DNA of 64,000 bases from Streptomyces sp. NBC_00442 (GCF_036014195.1 NZ_CP107918.1:6076001-6140000), one strand, 5' to 3'. Positions 49,317 through 59,023 are shown, numbered from the stretch's first letter. The notes: generated by a model not told the origin, from the letters alone. Numbers and translations are program-made.

Positions 49317-50213
49317 TCAACGTGCGAAGGTGTTGCAGCGGCCCATGTCGCCGTTCTGGTAGCCGGTGTAGAACCACTGCTGGCGCTGCTGCGCCGAGCC
49401 GTGGGTCCAGGTCTCCGGGGTGACCCGGCCCTGGAACTTCTCCTGGATGCGGTCGTCGCCGACCGCGGCCGCCGCGTCCAGGCCGTCCTTGATGTCCTGG
49501 TCGGTGAGCCGGGTGATGAGCGGGCGGCCGGTCGACTTGTCGGGCGTCGTCGTCGCGTGCCGCGCCCACACCCCGGCGTAGCAGTCGGCCTGGAGCTCCA
49601 CCCGCACCGCGTTGCTGTCCGCGCCCTGCCGGCCGTCCTGTGACTTCTGCAGGGTGCCCATCAGGTTCTGGATGTGGTGGCCGTACTCGTGCGCCACCAC
49701 GTACGCCTGGGCGAAGGGGCCGCCGCTCGAACCGAACTTCGTCCGCAGTTCGTCGAAGAAGCCCAGGTCGAGGTAGACCTGCCGGTCGCCGGGGCAGTAG
49801 AAGGGCCCGACCGCCGACGTGGCCGTTCCGCACGCGGTGTTGACCCGCCCGGTGAAGAACACCGTGCGGGCGGGGGAGTACCTGCCGCCGCGGCGCGGGA
49901 ACTCCTGACCCCAGTAGTCCTGGACGCTGTTGACCACCGCGACGATCCGGCAGTCCTCCTTGGTGTTGGCGTCCGAGCCGGTACGGCAGCTCTGGGCGAC
50001 CTGTGCCTGCGACGACGAACTCGCGCCCGGCGCGGTGTCGCCCGACGAGAGCCCCAGCTGCTCGGGTCCCACGCCGAAGAAGAGGCCGAGGAGCAGCGCG
50101 ATGACGCCGACGATCCCGCCCCCGATCGTGGCCCGGCCGCCCGGGATCCGGCCTCCGCCGCGCGCGTCGTCGACCTCCGACGTGTCCAGATCGGCGTCGT
50201 CGTCGAACTGCAT
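49317..50213 (-). CDS. Membrane-anchored neutral zinc metallopeptidase (YpfJ family)
   Basis: A 298-residue protein. A cytosolic N-terminus is followed by one transmembrane helix (IVGVIALLLGLFFGVGP, about 34-50), a Ser/Ala-rich stalk, and a peptidase domain with YVVAHEYGHHIQNLMG, where HEYGH is the zinc-binding and catalytic motif, and a further ligand in ELQADCYAGVW. This is the putative neutral zinc metallopeptidase family named for E. coli YpfJ. The substrate is not known. It is divergent from the 50360 gene. Confidence 0.93.
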   Translation of the reverse strand: MQFDDDADLDTSEVDDARGGGRIPGGRATIGGGIVGVIALLLGLFFGVGPEQLGLSSGDTAPGASSSSQAQVAQSCRTGSDANTKEDCRIVAVVNSVQDYWGQEFPRRGGRYSPARTVFFTGRVNTACGTATSAVGPFYCPGDRQVYLDLGFFDELRTKFGSSGGPFAQAYVVAHEYGHHIQNLMGTLQKSQDGRQGADSNAVRVELQADCYAGVWARHATTTPDKSTGRPLITRLTDQDIKDGLDAAAAVGDDRIQEKFQGRVTPETWTHGSAQQRQQWFYTGYQNGDMGRCNTFAR

Positions 50214-50359
50214 GGGCGCACCACCCTGTGTTCCACCGGGGCCGCCCGAGGGGCGGTCCGCCCGGGGCCACCCCGCGTATCAAAGAGGTCACCCAGAGTA
50301 TCGTCCCGTTCATTGCGCTACGCCCGTTTTGTTGCTTCGGCCGATACGCTCTGCGCGTC

Positions 50360-51118
50360 ATGGACCGGACTCGCCTCGCACTGACCGCAGTCGCCGCCGT
50401 ACTAGCCCTGCCGCTGGTCACCGCGGCGCAGCACACCCGCCAGACCCCGTACGGCGACCGCTTCGAAACGTTCGCCGCACCCGCCGCGGGGCGTACGGCG
50501 GTACGGATCAGGGGTGCGGTCGTCGAGGCGTACGACAGCGGCACCGGCGCGCGGCAGTGGGCGTACGGCAGACGTGGCAGTCGGCCGCTCGCGCTGCGCC
50601 GGGCCCCCGGGCACGCCTTCGCCCTGTGGGCCGACGGCATGGTCACCGACACCGACACCGACACCGACACCGCCAGGGGCAGGGGCGCCGACGGGGACAC
50701 GGGCACGGACACCGCTCACCGCCGGGTCCGCTGGCACCGGGCGGTGCCGGGGCTGGCCGGCTGGCTGGCGGGGCGGCCCGAGCGCGCGGCCGGGGTGCTC
50801 CAGGCGCTCGACCCCGGCGCCCGCATGCTCGCCGTCGTCGCCCCCGGGCGCGTCAGCGCCTTCCGGGCCGCCGACGGCGACCTGCGCTGGCTGCTGACCG
50901 CCCGCGACGGATGCGCCTTCGACCCCGCGCGCACCGCGCACACCCGAGGCGTTCTGCTGATCGCGCGGCCCTGCCGGGACCGGGGTGCGTGGAGCCGGGC
51001 CCTGGCCGCGGTCGACGCACTCGGCGAGATCACCGAGGGGCGCACCCCGCTGGGCAACGGCCTCCCGGGTGAGGGGCGTGCGGACGGTGGCGGAAACCGG
51101 GTTGCACCGCCCAGTTAG
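50360..51118 (+). CDS. Hypothetical secreted protein, PQQ-like repeat fragments
   Basis: A 252-residue protein with an N-terminal signal peptide or anchor (RLALTAVAAVLALPLVTAAQ). The segments VVEAYDSGTGARQWAYG and VSAFRAADGDLRWLLTARDG look like blades of a PQQ/beta-propeller, but the protein is too short for a full propeller. Residues near 95-110 are a slippery run of Thr-Asp pairs encoded by CACCGA hexamers (50643-50672). Function unknown. ATG 50360 fits the signal peptide; longer starts read a non-native leader. Confidence 0.72.
   Translation: MDRTRLALTAVAAVLALPLVTAAQHTRQTPYGDRFETFAAPAAGRTAVRIRGAVVEAYDSGTGARQWAYGRRGSRPLALRRAPGHAFALWADGMVTDTDTDTDTARGRGADGDTGTDTAHRRVRWHRAVPGLAGWLAGRPERAAGVLQALDPGARMLAVVAPGRVSAFRAADGDLRWLLTARDGCAFDPARTAHTRGVLLIARPCRDRGAWSRALAAVDALGEITEGRTPLGNGLPGEGRADGGGNRVAPPS
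50643..50672. repeat. CACCGA hexanucleotide repeat
   Basis: Four to five copies encode alternating Thr-Asp in the secreted hypothetical protein. The 6-bp unit keeps the frame when copies change. Confidence 0.75.
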
Positions 51119-51128
51119 AATTGACCCC

Positions 51129-51152
51129 ATGGCAATTCTCCTTGTGCATTAG
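51129..51152 (+). promoter_or_regulatory. Possible 7-codon leader ORF before the ABC-F gene
   Basis: ATG at 51129 opens MAILLVH and stops at TAG 51150-51152. It lies 113 bases upstream of the ABC-F start, and a GCGCG-CTTC-GCGC hairpin region (about 51200-51220) lies between them. Leader peptides with attenuation are known for antibiotic-resistance ABC-F genes. This one is speculative. Confidence 0.35.
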
Positions 51153-51264
51153 GCGGCGTCGACCTCCACGCCCTGCCGTCGCCCGACACCGCCCTCTCAA
51201 GGACGCGCTTCGCGCGGCGCCTCTTGCCGTCCCGTCCGCCGTCCATACCGCCTGGAGTCTTTCC

Positions 51265-52863
<1,599 letters not shown>

Positions 52864-53249
52864 CCGGGGCTCGGGGGTGGCTCCGGCCCGGCCGCCGCGC
52901 ATGATCCATCCACTGATCCACTTCCTATGGATCATTCGGCTTACGCGTGATCCTCAATCTGAGTGAGTGCGTCTCGTACCCCGGTGTGTCGTGCGCGGGA
53001 TCACGGTCCGCCCCTTGTGGGGCGGGCCTTTTTCCGTGTGTGACCCGGAACACAGCGCTGACCTGGCGCTTCATCTCGACTTTCGGGCCGGGATATGTCC
53101 AAGCGCAGGTGGAATGCGATATTCCGCCCTGCCCGGCCGCCGTACGCGCCCCCAAGCTTGTTGCACGGACCTTGCCGAATGGGTGGCCAGGAAGCGCGAG
53201 AGGGGTGATCATGAGAAGTCCAGAGCGCACTTCCCATGAGGAGGCACGG
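52864..53249. other. 386-bp intergenic region with dyads and a terminator
   Basis: No gene is supported. TGATCCA (52914-52920) and TGGATCA (52928-52934) are inverted around seven bases, with a further ATGATCCAT at 52901. The terminator at 53008 is listed separately. The promoter of the small HTH gene should be in the right half. Confidence 0.55.
53008..53034 (+). terminator. Rho-independent terminator with U-tract
   Basis: CCGCCCC (53008-53014), loop TTGT, GGGGCGG (53019-53025), then GCCTTTTTCC. It closes the ABC-F transcript or the leader that precedes it. Confidence 0.85.
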
Positions 53250-53471
53250 GTGGCCGAGACTCTGAAGAAGGGCAGCCGGGTTACCGGCGCCGCGCGCGAC
53301 AAGCTCGCGGCAGACCTGAAGAAGAAGTACGACTCCGGTGCGAGCATCCGGGCGCTGGCCGAGGAAACCGGCCGGTCCTACGGGTTCGTCCACCGGATGC
53401 TCAGCGAGTCCGGGGTCATTCTCCGTGGACGCGGCGGAGCGACACGGGGCAAGAAGGCCGCCTCGGCCTGA
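53250..53471 (+). CDS. Small helix-turn-helix protein
   Basis: A 73-residue basic protein. IRALAEETGRSYGFVHRML is a clear helix-turn-helix with the recognition helix SYGFVHRML, flanked by Lys/Arg-rich ends (LKKKYDSG, GRGGATRGKKA). It resembles small conserved actinobacterial HTH proteins and would bind DNA as a dimer. GTG 53250 follows GAGGAGG; the ATG at 53211 would add 13 residues without a ribosome binding site. A hairpin terminator follows. Confidence 0.88.
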   Translation: MAETLKKGSRVTGAARDKLAADLKKKYDSGASIRALAEETGRSYGFVHRMLSESGVILRGRGGATRGKKAASA

Positions 53472-53518
53472 CGAGGCGGTCCCGGGCAGCTCCTGTGGCC
53501 CACCGGTTGCGGTGGTGG

Positions 53519-53550
53519 CCACCCGGTCGGCTCAGCGGCCGACCGGGTGG
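53519..53550 (+). terminator. Hairpin terminator, 13-bp stem
   Basis: Arms at 53519-53531 and 53538-53550 are perfectly complementary around a six-base loop, 48 bases after the small HTH gene. Confidence 0.82.
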
Positions 53551-53619
53551 TTACTGTGCAGTCACTTAATGACCGCCGAGGCGGTTGTTCACTGACGGCC
53601 ACGCACCCGGAGGCGCTCC

Positions 53620-54420
53620 ATGGCTACGCCCGCATCCGCACTCGACGTATTCGACAAGGACGGTGTTCGGCTCTCCGTCGATGACGCGGTCGCCACGGTG
53701 ACCCTGACCAATCCGGCCAAGCGCAACGCTCAGTCTCCCGCTCTGTGGCGGGCGTTGGCGGAGGCCGGACGGTCGCTTCCGGGCAGTGTCCGCGTCGTCG
53801 TGCTGCGCGGGGAAGGCAAGTCCTTCTCCGCCGGCCTCGACCGCCAGGCCTTCACTCCCGAGGGCTTCGACGGCGAGCCCTCGTTCATCGATCTCGCGCG
53901 CGGCTCCGATCAGGAGCTCGACGCGGTGATCGCCGAGTACCAGGAGGCGTTCACCTGGTGGCGCCGCAACGACATCGTGTCGATCGCGGCCGTCCAGGGG
54001 CACGCGATCGGTGCCGGCTTCCAGCTGGCCCTCGCCTGCGACCTCCGGGTCGTCGCGCAGGACGTGCAGTTCGCCATGCGCGAGACCGGTCTCGGCCTCG
54101 TCCCCGACCTCACCGGCACGCATCCGCTCGTCGGGCTCGTCGGATACGCCCGCGCGCTCGAAATCTGTGCGACGGGACGCTTCGTCGGGGCGGAGGAGGC
54201 CGAGCGCGTCGGCCTCGCCAACCTCGCCGTGCCCGCGGACGAACTCGACTCCGCGGTACAGGACCTGGCGGGCGCGCTGCTCGCCGCGCCGCGCGACGCG
54301 GTGGTCGAGACGAAGGCACTGCTGCGGGGTGCCGCGGGGCGGAGCTACGAGGAGCAGCGCCTGGCCGAGCGGGCCGCCCAGGCCCGCCGCCTGCGCGACC
54401 TGGCAGGGCTCTCGGACTGA
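53620..54420 (+). CDS. Enoyl-CoA hydratase/isomerase family protein
   Basis: A 266-residue crotonase-fold protein. The oxyanion-hole segments are VVLRGEGKSFSAGLDRQAF (about 60-78) and AVQGHAIGAGFQLALACDLR (about 125-144). RETGLGLVPDLTG includes the usual acid residues Glu and Asp; the second position is Asp, so hydratase or isomerase activity is both possible. Family members act on acyl-CoA thioesters in fatty acid or aromatic degradation. It stands alone and converges on the 54480 gene. Confidence 0.9.
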   Translation: MATPASALDVFDKDGVRLSVDDAVATVTLTNPAKRNAQSPALWRALAEAGRSLPGSVRVVVLRGEGKSFSAGLDRQAFTPEGFDGEPSFIDLARGSDQELDAVIAEYQEAFTWWRRNDIVSIAAVQGHAIGAGFQLALACDLRVVAQDVQFAMRETGLGLVPDLTGTHPLVGLVGYARALEICATGRFVGAEEAERVGLANLAVPADELDSAVQDLAGALLAAPRDAVVETKALLRGAAGRSYEEQRLAERAAQARRLRDLAGLSD

Positions 54421-54479
54421 GCGGGGACCTGGCGGGGCGTCATCCGACCGGCCCCCCGCTCGGCCCACGCCGCCCGGGT

Positions 54480-55148
54480 TCAGCCTGCCCAGGTGATCAG
54501 TACCGCCACCGAATCCGCCTCGGGCGCTGCGCGGCCCACCGCCACGCGGACCGCCCGTGCGACCTCCAGGGGGTTGTGGGGCGGGGCCGTGGCCAGTTCG
54601 ACGCGGAGATGGCCCTCGGTCGTCTGGACGGGCGGGCCCAGCTCGGCCGTCAGCCGGGCCACGCCCGGCGTGGTGAGCGCGGCCGCCGCGGTCGCCGAGG
54701 CCGGCTGGTCCGCTGGGCCGGGCGGGGGACCGCCGTCCGGGGGATCCGGCAGCTCGTCCAGGAGCGCCGTCACCTCGACGTCGACGTCCGACACGACGAG
54801 CCCGAGCCCGCCCCGCGCCGCCGTGAACAGCGCTTCCCGCACGGCCGCCGCGAGCTCCGGCAGCGGCCTGCCGCCGAGCACCGCGAGCTCCGCCACGACG
54901 CGGAGCGGGCCGGGGCCTAGCGCGGACGGCGGTGCGGGGACCGCCGGTTCCGCCGGTGCTCCGGGATCGGCCGGGGCGAGCCGCAAGGACGTCACGGCGC
55001 AGCCCGGCACCGCCGCCGCCGCGGCCCCGAGCACCGACACCGCGGCCCGCTCCGTGATCCACGCCCCGTCCTCGCGATCGCCGAGGGCGAGCAGCCGGCC
55101 CAGTCCCAGTCGACGACGTACCGCCGCACTCCATCCATCACCCGTCAT
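54480..55148 (-). CDS. Cryptic Asp23-like protein, divergent from the Asp23 cluster
   Basis: A 222-residue cytoplasmic protein. It opens MTGDGWSAAVRRRLGLGRLL. Residues about 30-130 (AWITERAAVSVLGAAAAAVP, RVVAELAVLGGRPLPELAAA, VREALFTAARGGLGLVVSDVDVEV given in parts) follow the strand/helix order of the Asp23/Gls24 domain: an ITERA-like opening helix, a PGV/PGC turn, a beta-strand, then PELAAAVREAL and SDVDVEV. The last 70 residues look like a second, shortened copy (PGVARLTAELG, NPLEVARAVRVAVGR). I judge it to be a degenerate double Asp23 protein. It is divergent from the first asp23 gene by 88 bases. Confidence 0.72.
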   Translation of the reverse strand: MTGDGWSAAVRRRLGLGRLLALGDREDGAWITERAAVSVLGAAAAAVPGCAVTSLRLAPADPGAPAEPAVPAPPSALGPGPLRVVAELAVLGGRPLPELAAAVREALFTAARGGLGLVVSDVDVEVTALLDELPDPPDGGPPPGPADQPASATAAAALTTPGVARLTAELGPPVQTTEGHLRVELATAPPHNPLEVARAVRVAVGRAAPEADSVAVLITWAG

Positions 55149-55236
55149 GCCCCCAGCCTGCCGCATCGAGGGCGCGAGTCGGGGCAACCGCGCTTAATGT
55201 GGGCATTGGAGTCCAAGGGCGAAGGGACGAACGGTC

Positions 55237-55737
55237 ATGAGCGAAAGCGAACAGCGCAACCGGCCCGGTGCACCCGCGAACGAGCCGTCCACAGGGGCGG
55301 TCGAACACGCGGGGAAGCCGTCCACCGTCAAGCGGGGCGGCGGCGACCCGGCGGGGCGCGGCCGCACCACGATCGCCGACGGCGTGGTCGAGAAGATCGC
55401 CGGCCTCGCGGCCCGTGACGTCGTGGGTGTCCACGCCATGGGCAGCGGGCTCTCCCGCACGTTCGGCGCGGTCAGAGACCGGGTGCCGGGCGGCAAGTCG
55501 GGCGTCACCCGCGGCGTGAAGGCCGAGGTGGGCGAGGTACAGACCGCGCTCGACCTCGAAATCGTCGTCGACTACGGCGTGTCCATCGCGGACGTGGCCC
55601 GCGACGTCCGCGAGAACGTGATCTCCGCCGTGGAGCGGATGACCGGGCTCGAAGTCGTCGAGGTCAACATCGCGGTGAGCGACGTCAAGCTGCCCGACGA
55701 CGACGATGACGAGGAGCCGGAGTCCCGGCTCCAGTGA
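55237..55737 (+). CDS. Asp23/Gls24 family envelope stress protein
   Basis: A 166-residue protein. After a polar N-terminus the Asp23 domain (about 45-155) shows TTIADGVVEKIAGLAARDVV, GVHAMGSG, VEVGEVQTALDLEIVVDYG and IADVARDVRENVISAVERMTG, the classic family segments. In Firmicutes Asp23 lies under the membrane, held there by AmaP, and helps envelope stress tolerance. Here it begins a cluster with a second Asp23-type protein and two membrane proteins that play the anchor role. ATG 55237 has AAGGGACG upstream. Confidence 0.92.
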   Translation: MSESEQRNRPGAPANEPSTGAVEHAGKPSTVKRGGGDPAGRGRTTIADGVVEKIAGLAARDVVGVHAMGSGLSRTFGAVRDRVPGGKSGVTRGVKAEVGEVQTALDLEIVVDYGVSIADVARDVRENVISAVERMTGLEVVEVNIAVSDVKLPDDDDDEEPESRLQ

Positions 55738-55856
55738 CCCGTGTGGCCCAACCGGGCCGCACGAACCCGCGCAGCCCGCGCCGGCCCCGAGCGGCCGCAC
55801 AGACCGACACGTGGCCCGCAGCGGCCGCGACCAGCTCCACCGGCCCCTCCCCGGGG

Positions 55857-55900
55857 CCGTACTTCTCCGTACTTCACTTCTCCGTACTTCTCCGCACGGG
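55857..55900. repeat. CCGTACTTC direct repeats
   Basis: Four closely spaced CCGTACTTC-like units plus TTCACTTCTCCGTACTTCTC in a 45-base run, in the 234-bp gap between the first asp23 gene and the small membrane protein gene. Confidence 0.65.
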
Positions 55901-55971
55901 CACGGTTCTCTCTCCGCACGGACCACTACGGACTACTGACGGGTCGGACTCATGGGACCGAGGAGTTCAGC

Positions 55972-56163
55972 ATGAGCATGGCGGTGGTTGGGTTGATGGC
56001 CGGCATGGCACTCGGCTTCGCCGGATACTTCGGCGGCTTCGGGGCGTTCCTGCTGGTCGCGGCGCTGGGCGCGATCGGATTCGTGGCGGGCCGCTTCCTG
56101 GACGGTGACCTCGAACCCGGCGACTTCTTCCGCCCGCGCGACCGCGGCGACCGGCGGCGCTGA
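55972..56163 (+). CDS. Small membrane protein of the Asp23 cluster
   Basis: A 63-residue protein, mostly hydrophobic: VVGLMAGMALGFAGYFGGFG and AFLLVAALGAIGFVAGRFLDG form two helices, and a charged tail (FFRPRDRGDRRR) follows. In Firmicutes the amaP cluster contains similar tiny DUF2273-type membrane proteins. A GAGGAG sequence lies eight bases before the ATG at 55972. It is followed by the second Asp23-type gene after three bases, so the operon starts here or at 55237. Confidence 0.85.
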   Translation: MSMAVVGLMAGMALGFAGYFGGFGAFLLVAALGAIGFVAGRFLDGDLEPGDFFRPRDRGDRRR

Positions 56164-56166
56164 CCC

Positions 56167-56517
56167 ATGGCGGTGGCCGGACGGATCGAGCCCGCAGAGC
56201 GGGGCGCCACCAAGATCGCCGACCGGGTCGTGGCGAAGATCGCCGCGCAGGCGGCGCGGGAGGCGCTCACCGAGGTGCCCGACGGCGGTGCGCCGCCACG
56301 CGCTGATGTCGCCGTGCACCAGGATTCCGCCCGGGTCCGGGTCAGTGTCGAGCTCGGCTACCCCGGTGACCTCGGCGGCCAGTGCCGCGCGGTGCGTCGC
56401 CAAGTGGCCGAGCGGGTAAGGGCGTTGGCGGGGATGGAAGTTCCCGAAGTGGCGGTGCAGATCGAGCGTCTGCACACGGCGGACGCGCGCACGGCGGACC
56501 GGGGGAGGATCCGATGA
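56167..56517 (+). CDS. Second Asp23/Gls24-like protein
   Basis: A 116-residue protein with the reduced Asp23 plan: GATKIADRVVAKIAAQAAREAL opens the domain, VRVSVELGYPGDLGGQCRAV and VRRQVAERVRALAGMEVPEVAV give the central strand and C-terminal helix-strand unit. It is shorter than the first Asp23 protein. Its stop overlaps the ATG of the next gene (ATGA at 56514-56517). It likely acts as a partner of the other Asp23 module. Confidence 0.85.
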   Translation: MAVAGRIEPAERGATKIADRVVAKIAAQAAREALTEVPDGGAPPRADVAVHQDSARVRVSVELGYPGDLGGQCRAVRRQVAERVRALAGMEVPEVAVQIERLHTADARTADRGRIR

Positions 56518-57203
56518 GCCACCCGCAGGAAGGCGAAGGCGGCACCCAGCGGCTGCCCGTGATCGAGCAGGGCGACGAGGCCGCCCCCGCATCCGGTCTC
56601 GACCAGGCCGTCTCGGCCGCCGGTTACGACGCGGTGCCGGTGCTTGCCGACGGCGAAGGCAGGGCGGGCCGCTTCTGGTCGGCCCGCCGGGTCCCGGCCG
56701 GCCTGCTCGCCCTGGTGATCCTGGCCGCGGCCGGGCTCTTCCTCTACGACGTGGCCGCGGTGCGCGCCCACCACTCCGCCATGCGCTGGCGGGTGAGACT
56801 CACCGACTGGCTGGCGGCCCACCCCGTCGACGACGTGGCGGTTCTCGCCGGCGCGGCCGCCGTGGCGCTCATCGGCGTCTGGCTCGTGGTGCTCGCCCTG
56901 ACGCCGGGGCTGCGCAGCATCCTGCCGATGCGGCGGCCCTCGCCGGCCGTGCACGCCGGGCTCGACCGGGCCGCGGCGGCGCTCGTGCTGCGCGACCGGG
57001 CCATGGAGGTGGCCGGCATCCAGTCGGCCCGGGTCCGCATGGGCCGTCGCCGCGTCGTCGTGCGCGCCCACTCGCACTTTCGTGAACTCGACGACGTACG
57101 GGCCGACTTGGACGCGGCGCTCGGCACCGGGATCAGGGAGCTCGGCCTCGCGGGGCCGCCCGGTCTCGCGGTCCGTGTGAGCCGCCCGGCACGGAAGGGC
57201 TGA
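56514..57203 (+). CDS. DUF6286-like membrane protein of the Asp23 cluster
   Basis: A 229-residue protein. A cytosolic N-terminus (about 55 residues) is followed by two hydrophobic helices (LLALVILAAAGLFLYDVAAV near 65-84; VAVLAGAAAVALIGVWLVVL near 108-127). The C-terminal 85 residues (RAAAALVLRDRAMEVAGIQS, VRMGRRRVVVRAHSHFRELD) resemble the DUF6286/Asp23-associated fold with an internal PGxxx-type turn. This fits the two-helix, cytosolic-domain layout expected of an AmaP-type anchor. Family name is from memory. Confidence 0.8.
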   Translation: MSHPQEGEGGTQRLPVIEQGDEAAPASGLDQAVSAAGYDAVPVLADGEGRAGRFWSARRVPAGLLALVILAAAGLFLYDVAAVRAHHSAMRWRVRLTDWLAAHPVDDVAVLAGAAAVALIGVWLVVLALTPGLRSILPMRRPSPAVHAGLDRAAAALVLRDRAMEVAGIQSARVRMGRRRVVVRAHSHFRELDDVRADLDAALGTGIRELGLAGPPGLAVRVSRPARKG

Positions 57204-57206
57204 GCC

Positions 57207-57785
57207 ATGCTGCGAACGGTCAACCGGGTGGTGCTCGGCCTCGCCGGCCTCGTGCTGTTCCTCGCGGGCGGCGCGGTCCTCGCCGCGGGTTTCGGCCTCG
57301 CCGTGCCGTCGTGGTGGCCCTGGGGCACCAAGCACGACGTGCTCCTGAGCCGCTCCCGCCGCGACCACTGGCACGATCAGGGCTGGTGGTGGCCGGTCGT
57401 GATCGCCGTCCTGGCGCTCCTCGTGCTGCTCGCCCTGTGGTGGCTGTTCGCGCAGCTGCGCAGGGCCCGCCTCGCGGAGATCCTGGTGGACTCCGGTGAC
57501 GGAGAGGGCGCGCTGCTGCGGGGCCGGGCCCTGGAGGCGGCCCTCGCGGGCGAGGCGGAGAGGCTGGACGGGGTGGCGCGGGCCCAGGTCGTCCTCGCCG
57601 GACGGCGGACCGCCCCGGCCGCGCGCGTGGCGCTGCTCCTTGAGCCGCACGCCCAGCCCGCGGTCGCTCTGGCCCGCCTCGACGGAGAGGCGCTGGCTCA
57701 CGCCCGCGACTCCGCGGGGCTCGCGGAGCTGCCCGCCGAGGTCCGGCTACGGGCGGTCAAGCACCGGGCGCGGCGCGTGAGTTGA
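57207..57785 (+). CDS. AmaP-like alkaline shock membrane anchor
   Basis: A 192-residue protein with two N-terminal hydrophobic helices (VVLGLAGLVLFLAGGAVLAA near 8-27; WWWPVVIAVLALLVLLALWW near 58-77) and a cytosolic C-terminal domain (about residues 95-190, RGRALEAALAGEAERLDGVA). This is the topology of AmaP, the anchor that holds Asp23 at the membrane. It starts three bases after the previous stop and closes the operon, followed by a hairpin terminator. Confidence 0.83.
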   Translation: MLRTVNRVVLGLAGLVLFLAGGAVLAAGFGLAVPSWWPWGTKHDVLLSRSRRDHWHDQGWWWPVVIAVLALLVLLALWWLFAQLRRARLAEILVDSGDGEGALLRGRALEAALAGEAERLDGVARAQVVLAGRRTAPAARVALLLEPHAQPAVALARLDGEALAHARDSAGLAELPAEVRLRAVKHRARRVS

Positions 57786-57811
57786 GGGCGCGAGCCCCGT
57801 CCCGTCGCACC

Positions 57812-57842
57812 ACGTCCCGCGCCCGCACGGAGCGCGGGACGT
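57812..57842 (+). terminator. Hairpin terminator of the Asp23 operon, 11-bp stem
   Basis: Arms at 57812-57822 and 57832-57842 pair perfectly around a nine-base loop. Confidence 0.75.
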
Positions 57843-57930
57843 TCCGCGTCGGGGCAACCCGTCAGCGAGCTGTCAGTTCCTCCGGCGACGGTGAGGCAAT
57901 TTCTCACGCTGCCAAGGAGCTGGTTTTCGT

Positions 57931-58971
57931 ATGTGGTCCCGACATGTGACGACGGTCCTCACGGTCCTCGCGGTGGGCACGGCCTCCGCCCTCATGGCTC
58001 CGGGTACGGCCGCGGCCGCGGCCCCCGCGACCTGTACTCCCACGAAGCTGCCGCTGCCCGCCGGAATGACCGAGGGCGAGATCGGCGCGGCCGACAGCGG
58101 CAGCGGATTCGCCGGGCGGGTGTACAACGCGTCCACCTATCACGCCGTCCGTTGGAGCGGCGGCAAGGTCATCGACTACGGCGACCTCCCCGGCCTGACC
58201 GCCACCATGACCGTCTCGGGTGTCAACCGGTCCGGAACGCTGGTCGGCAACACCATCGACCGCGACAACTCCAAGGCGCACGCCTTCCGCTCGCGCGACG
58301 GCAAGCTGGAGGCCCTGCCCCTGCCGTCCGGCATCCAGTCCGCCTTCCCCACGGCGATCAACGACGCCGGTGACATCGTGGGCTGGGGCTACGGCTCAGG
58401 CGGCCCCAGCATCGCGATCCTGTGGCCCGCCTCGGCTCCCGGCACCGTGGTGAAGGTGACCGGCGGGCTGCCGACGGCCGGATCGAGCCGAGCGGTCGGC
58501 ATCGACCAGGACGGCACCGTGCTGGTCAACTCCTACCCGGTGGGCAACGGGACCGACCCCAACGCCGTCTACCTCTGGCGGGCGGGAAGCGCCCGCAAGC
58601 TGGCCGCTCCGCAGGGCAGCACCAGGGTGAGGGGCGACGCCGTCTCCCAGGGCCGGGTGGCCGGATCGGCATCGCCGGCCGACGGGCGGGGCGCGGGCAT
58701 CCTGTGGGACAAGGACGGTTCGATGGTGCGACCCGAGAAGAGCGGGCTGCTCTACTCGGTCAACAGCACCGGCCAGTCCGTCGGCTTCGAGCCCGGAGGC
58801 ACCTTGGACGAACCGCTGGTGACCGGTGTCTGGCAGTTCGGCAAGGAGACCGCCTCGCTGACCGGTGCGGAGATACGCGTCGCGGTCTCCGCGAACGACG
58901 GCACGCTGGGCGGCAGCGTCCGCGACTACGACGTGTACCGGACGTTCCCGACGACCTGGCGCTGCGGCTGA
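57931..58971 (+). CDS. Secreted HAF-repeat-like protein
   Basis: A 346-residue protein with a signal peptide (TVLTVLAVGTASALMAPGTA, cleavage near AAAAAP). The mature part consists of repeated units such as AINDAGDIVGWGY and GVNRSGTLVGNTID that match the extracellular HAF/beta-propeller repeat pattern (IND/VNxxGxxVG). It probably folds as a small beta-propeller outside the cell. Binding partner unknown. ATG 57931 follows AAGGAG. It faces the convergent SDR gene across a hairpin. Confidence 0.8.
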   Translation: MWSRHVTTVLTVLAVGTASALMAPGTAAAAAPATCTPTKLPLPAGMTEGEIGAADSGSGFAGRVYNASTYHAVRWSGGKVIDYGDLPGLTATMTVSGVNRSGTLVGNTIDRDNSKAHAFRSRDGKLEALPLPSGIQSAFPTAINDAGDIVGWGYGSGGPSIAILWPASAPGTVVKVTGGLPTAGSSRAVGIDQDGTVLVNSYPVGNGTDPNAVYLWRAGSARKLAAPQGSTRVRGDAVSQGRVAGSASPADGRGAGILWDKDGSMVRPEKSGLLYSVNSTGQSVGFEPGGTLDEPLVTGVWQFGKETASLTGAEIRVAVSANDGTLGGSVRDYDVYRTFPTTWRCG

Positions 58972-59023
58972 CGGCTCCCGGTCCGCCCGCCGGGGGCCGT
59001 ACCCCAGAAAGATCCCGGCGAGA

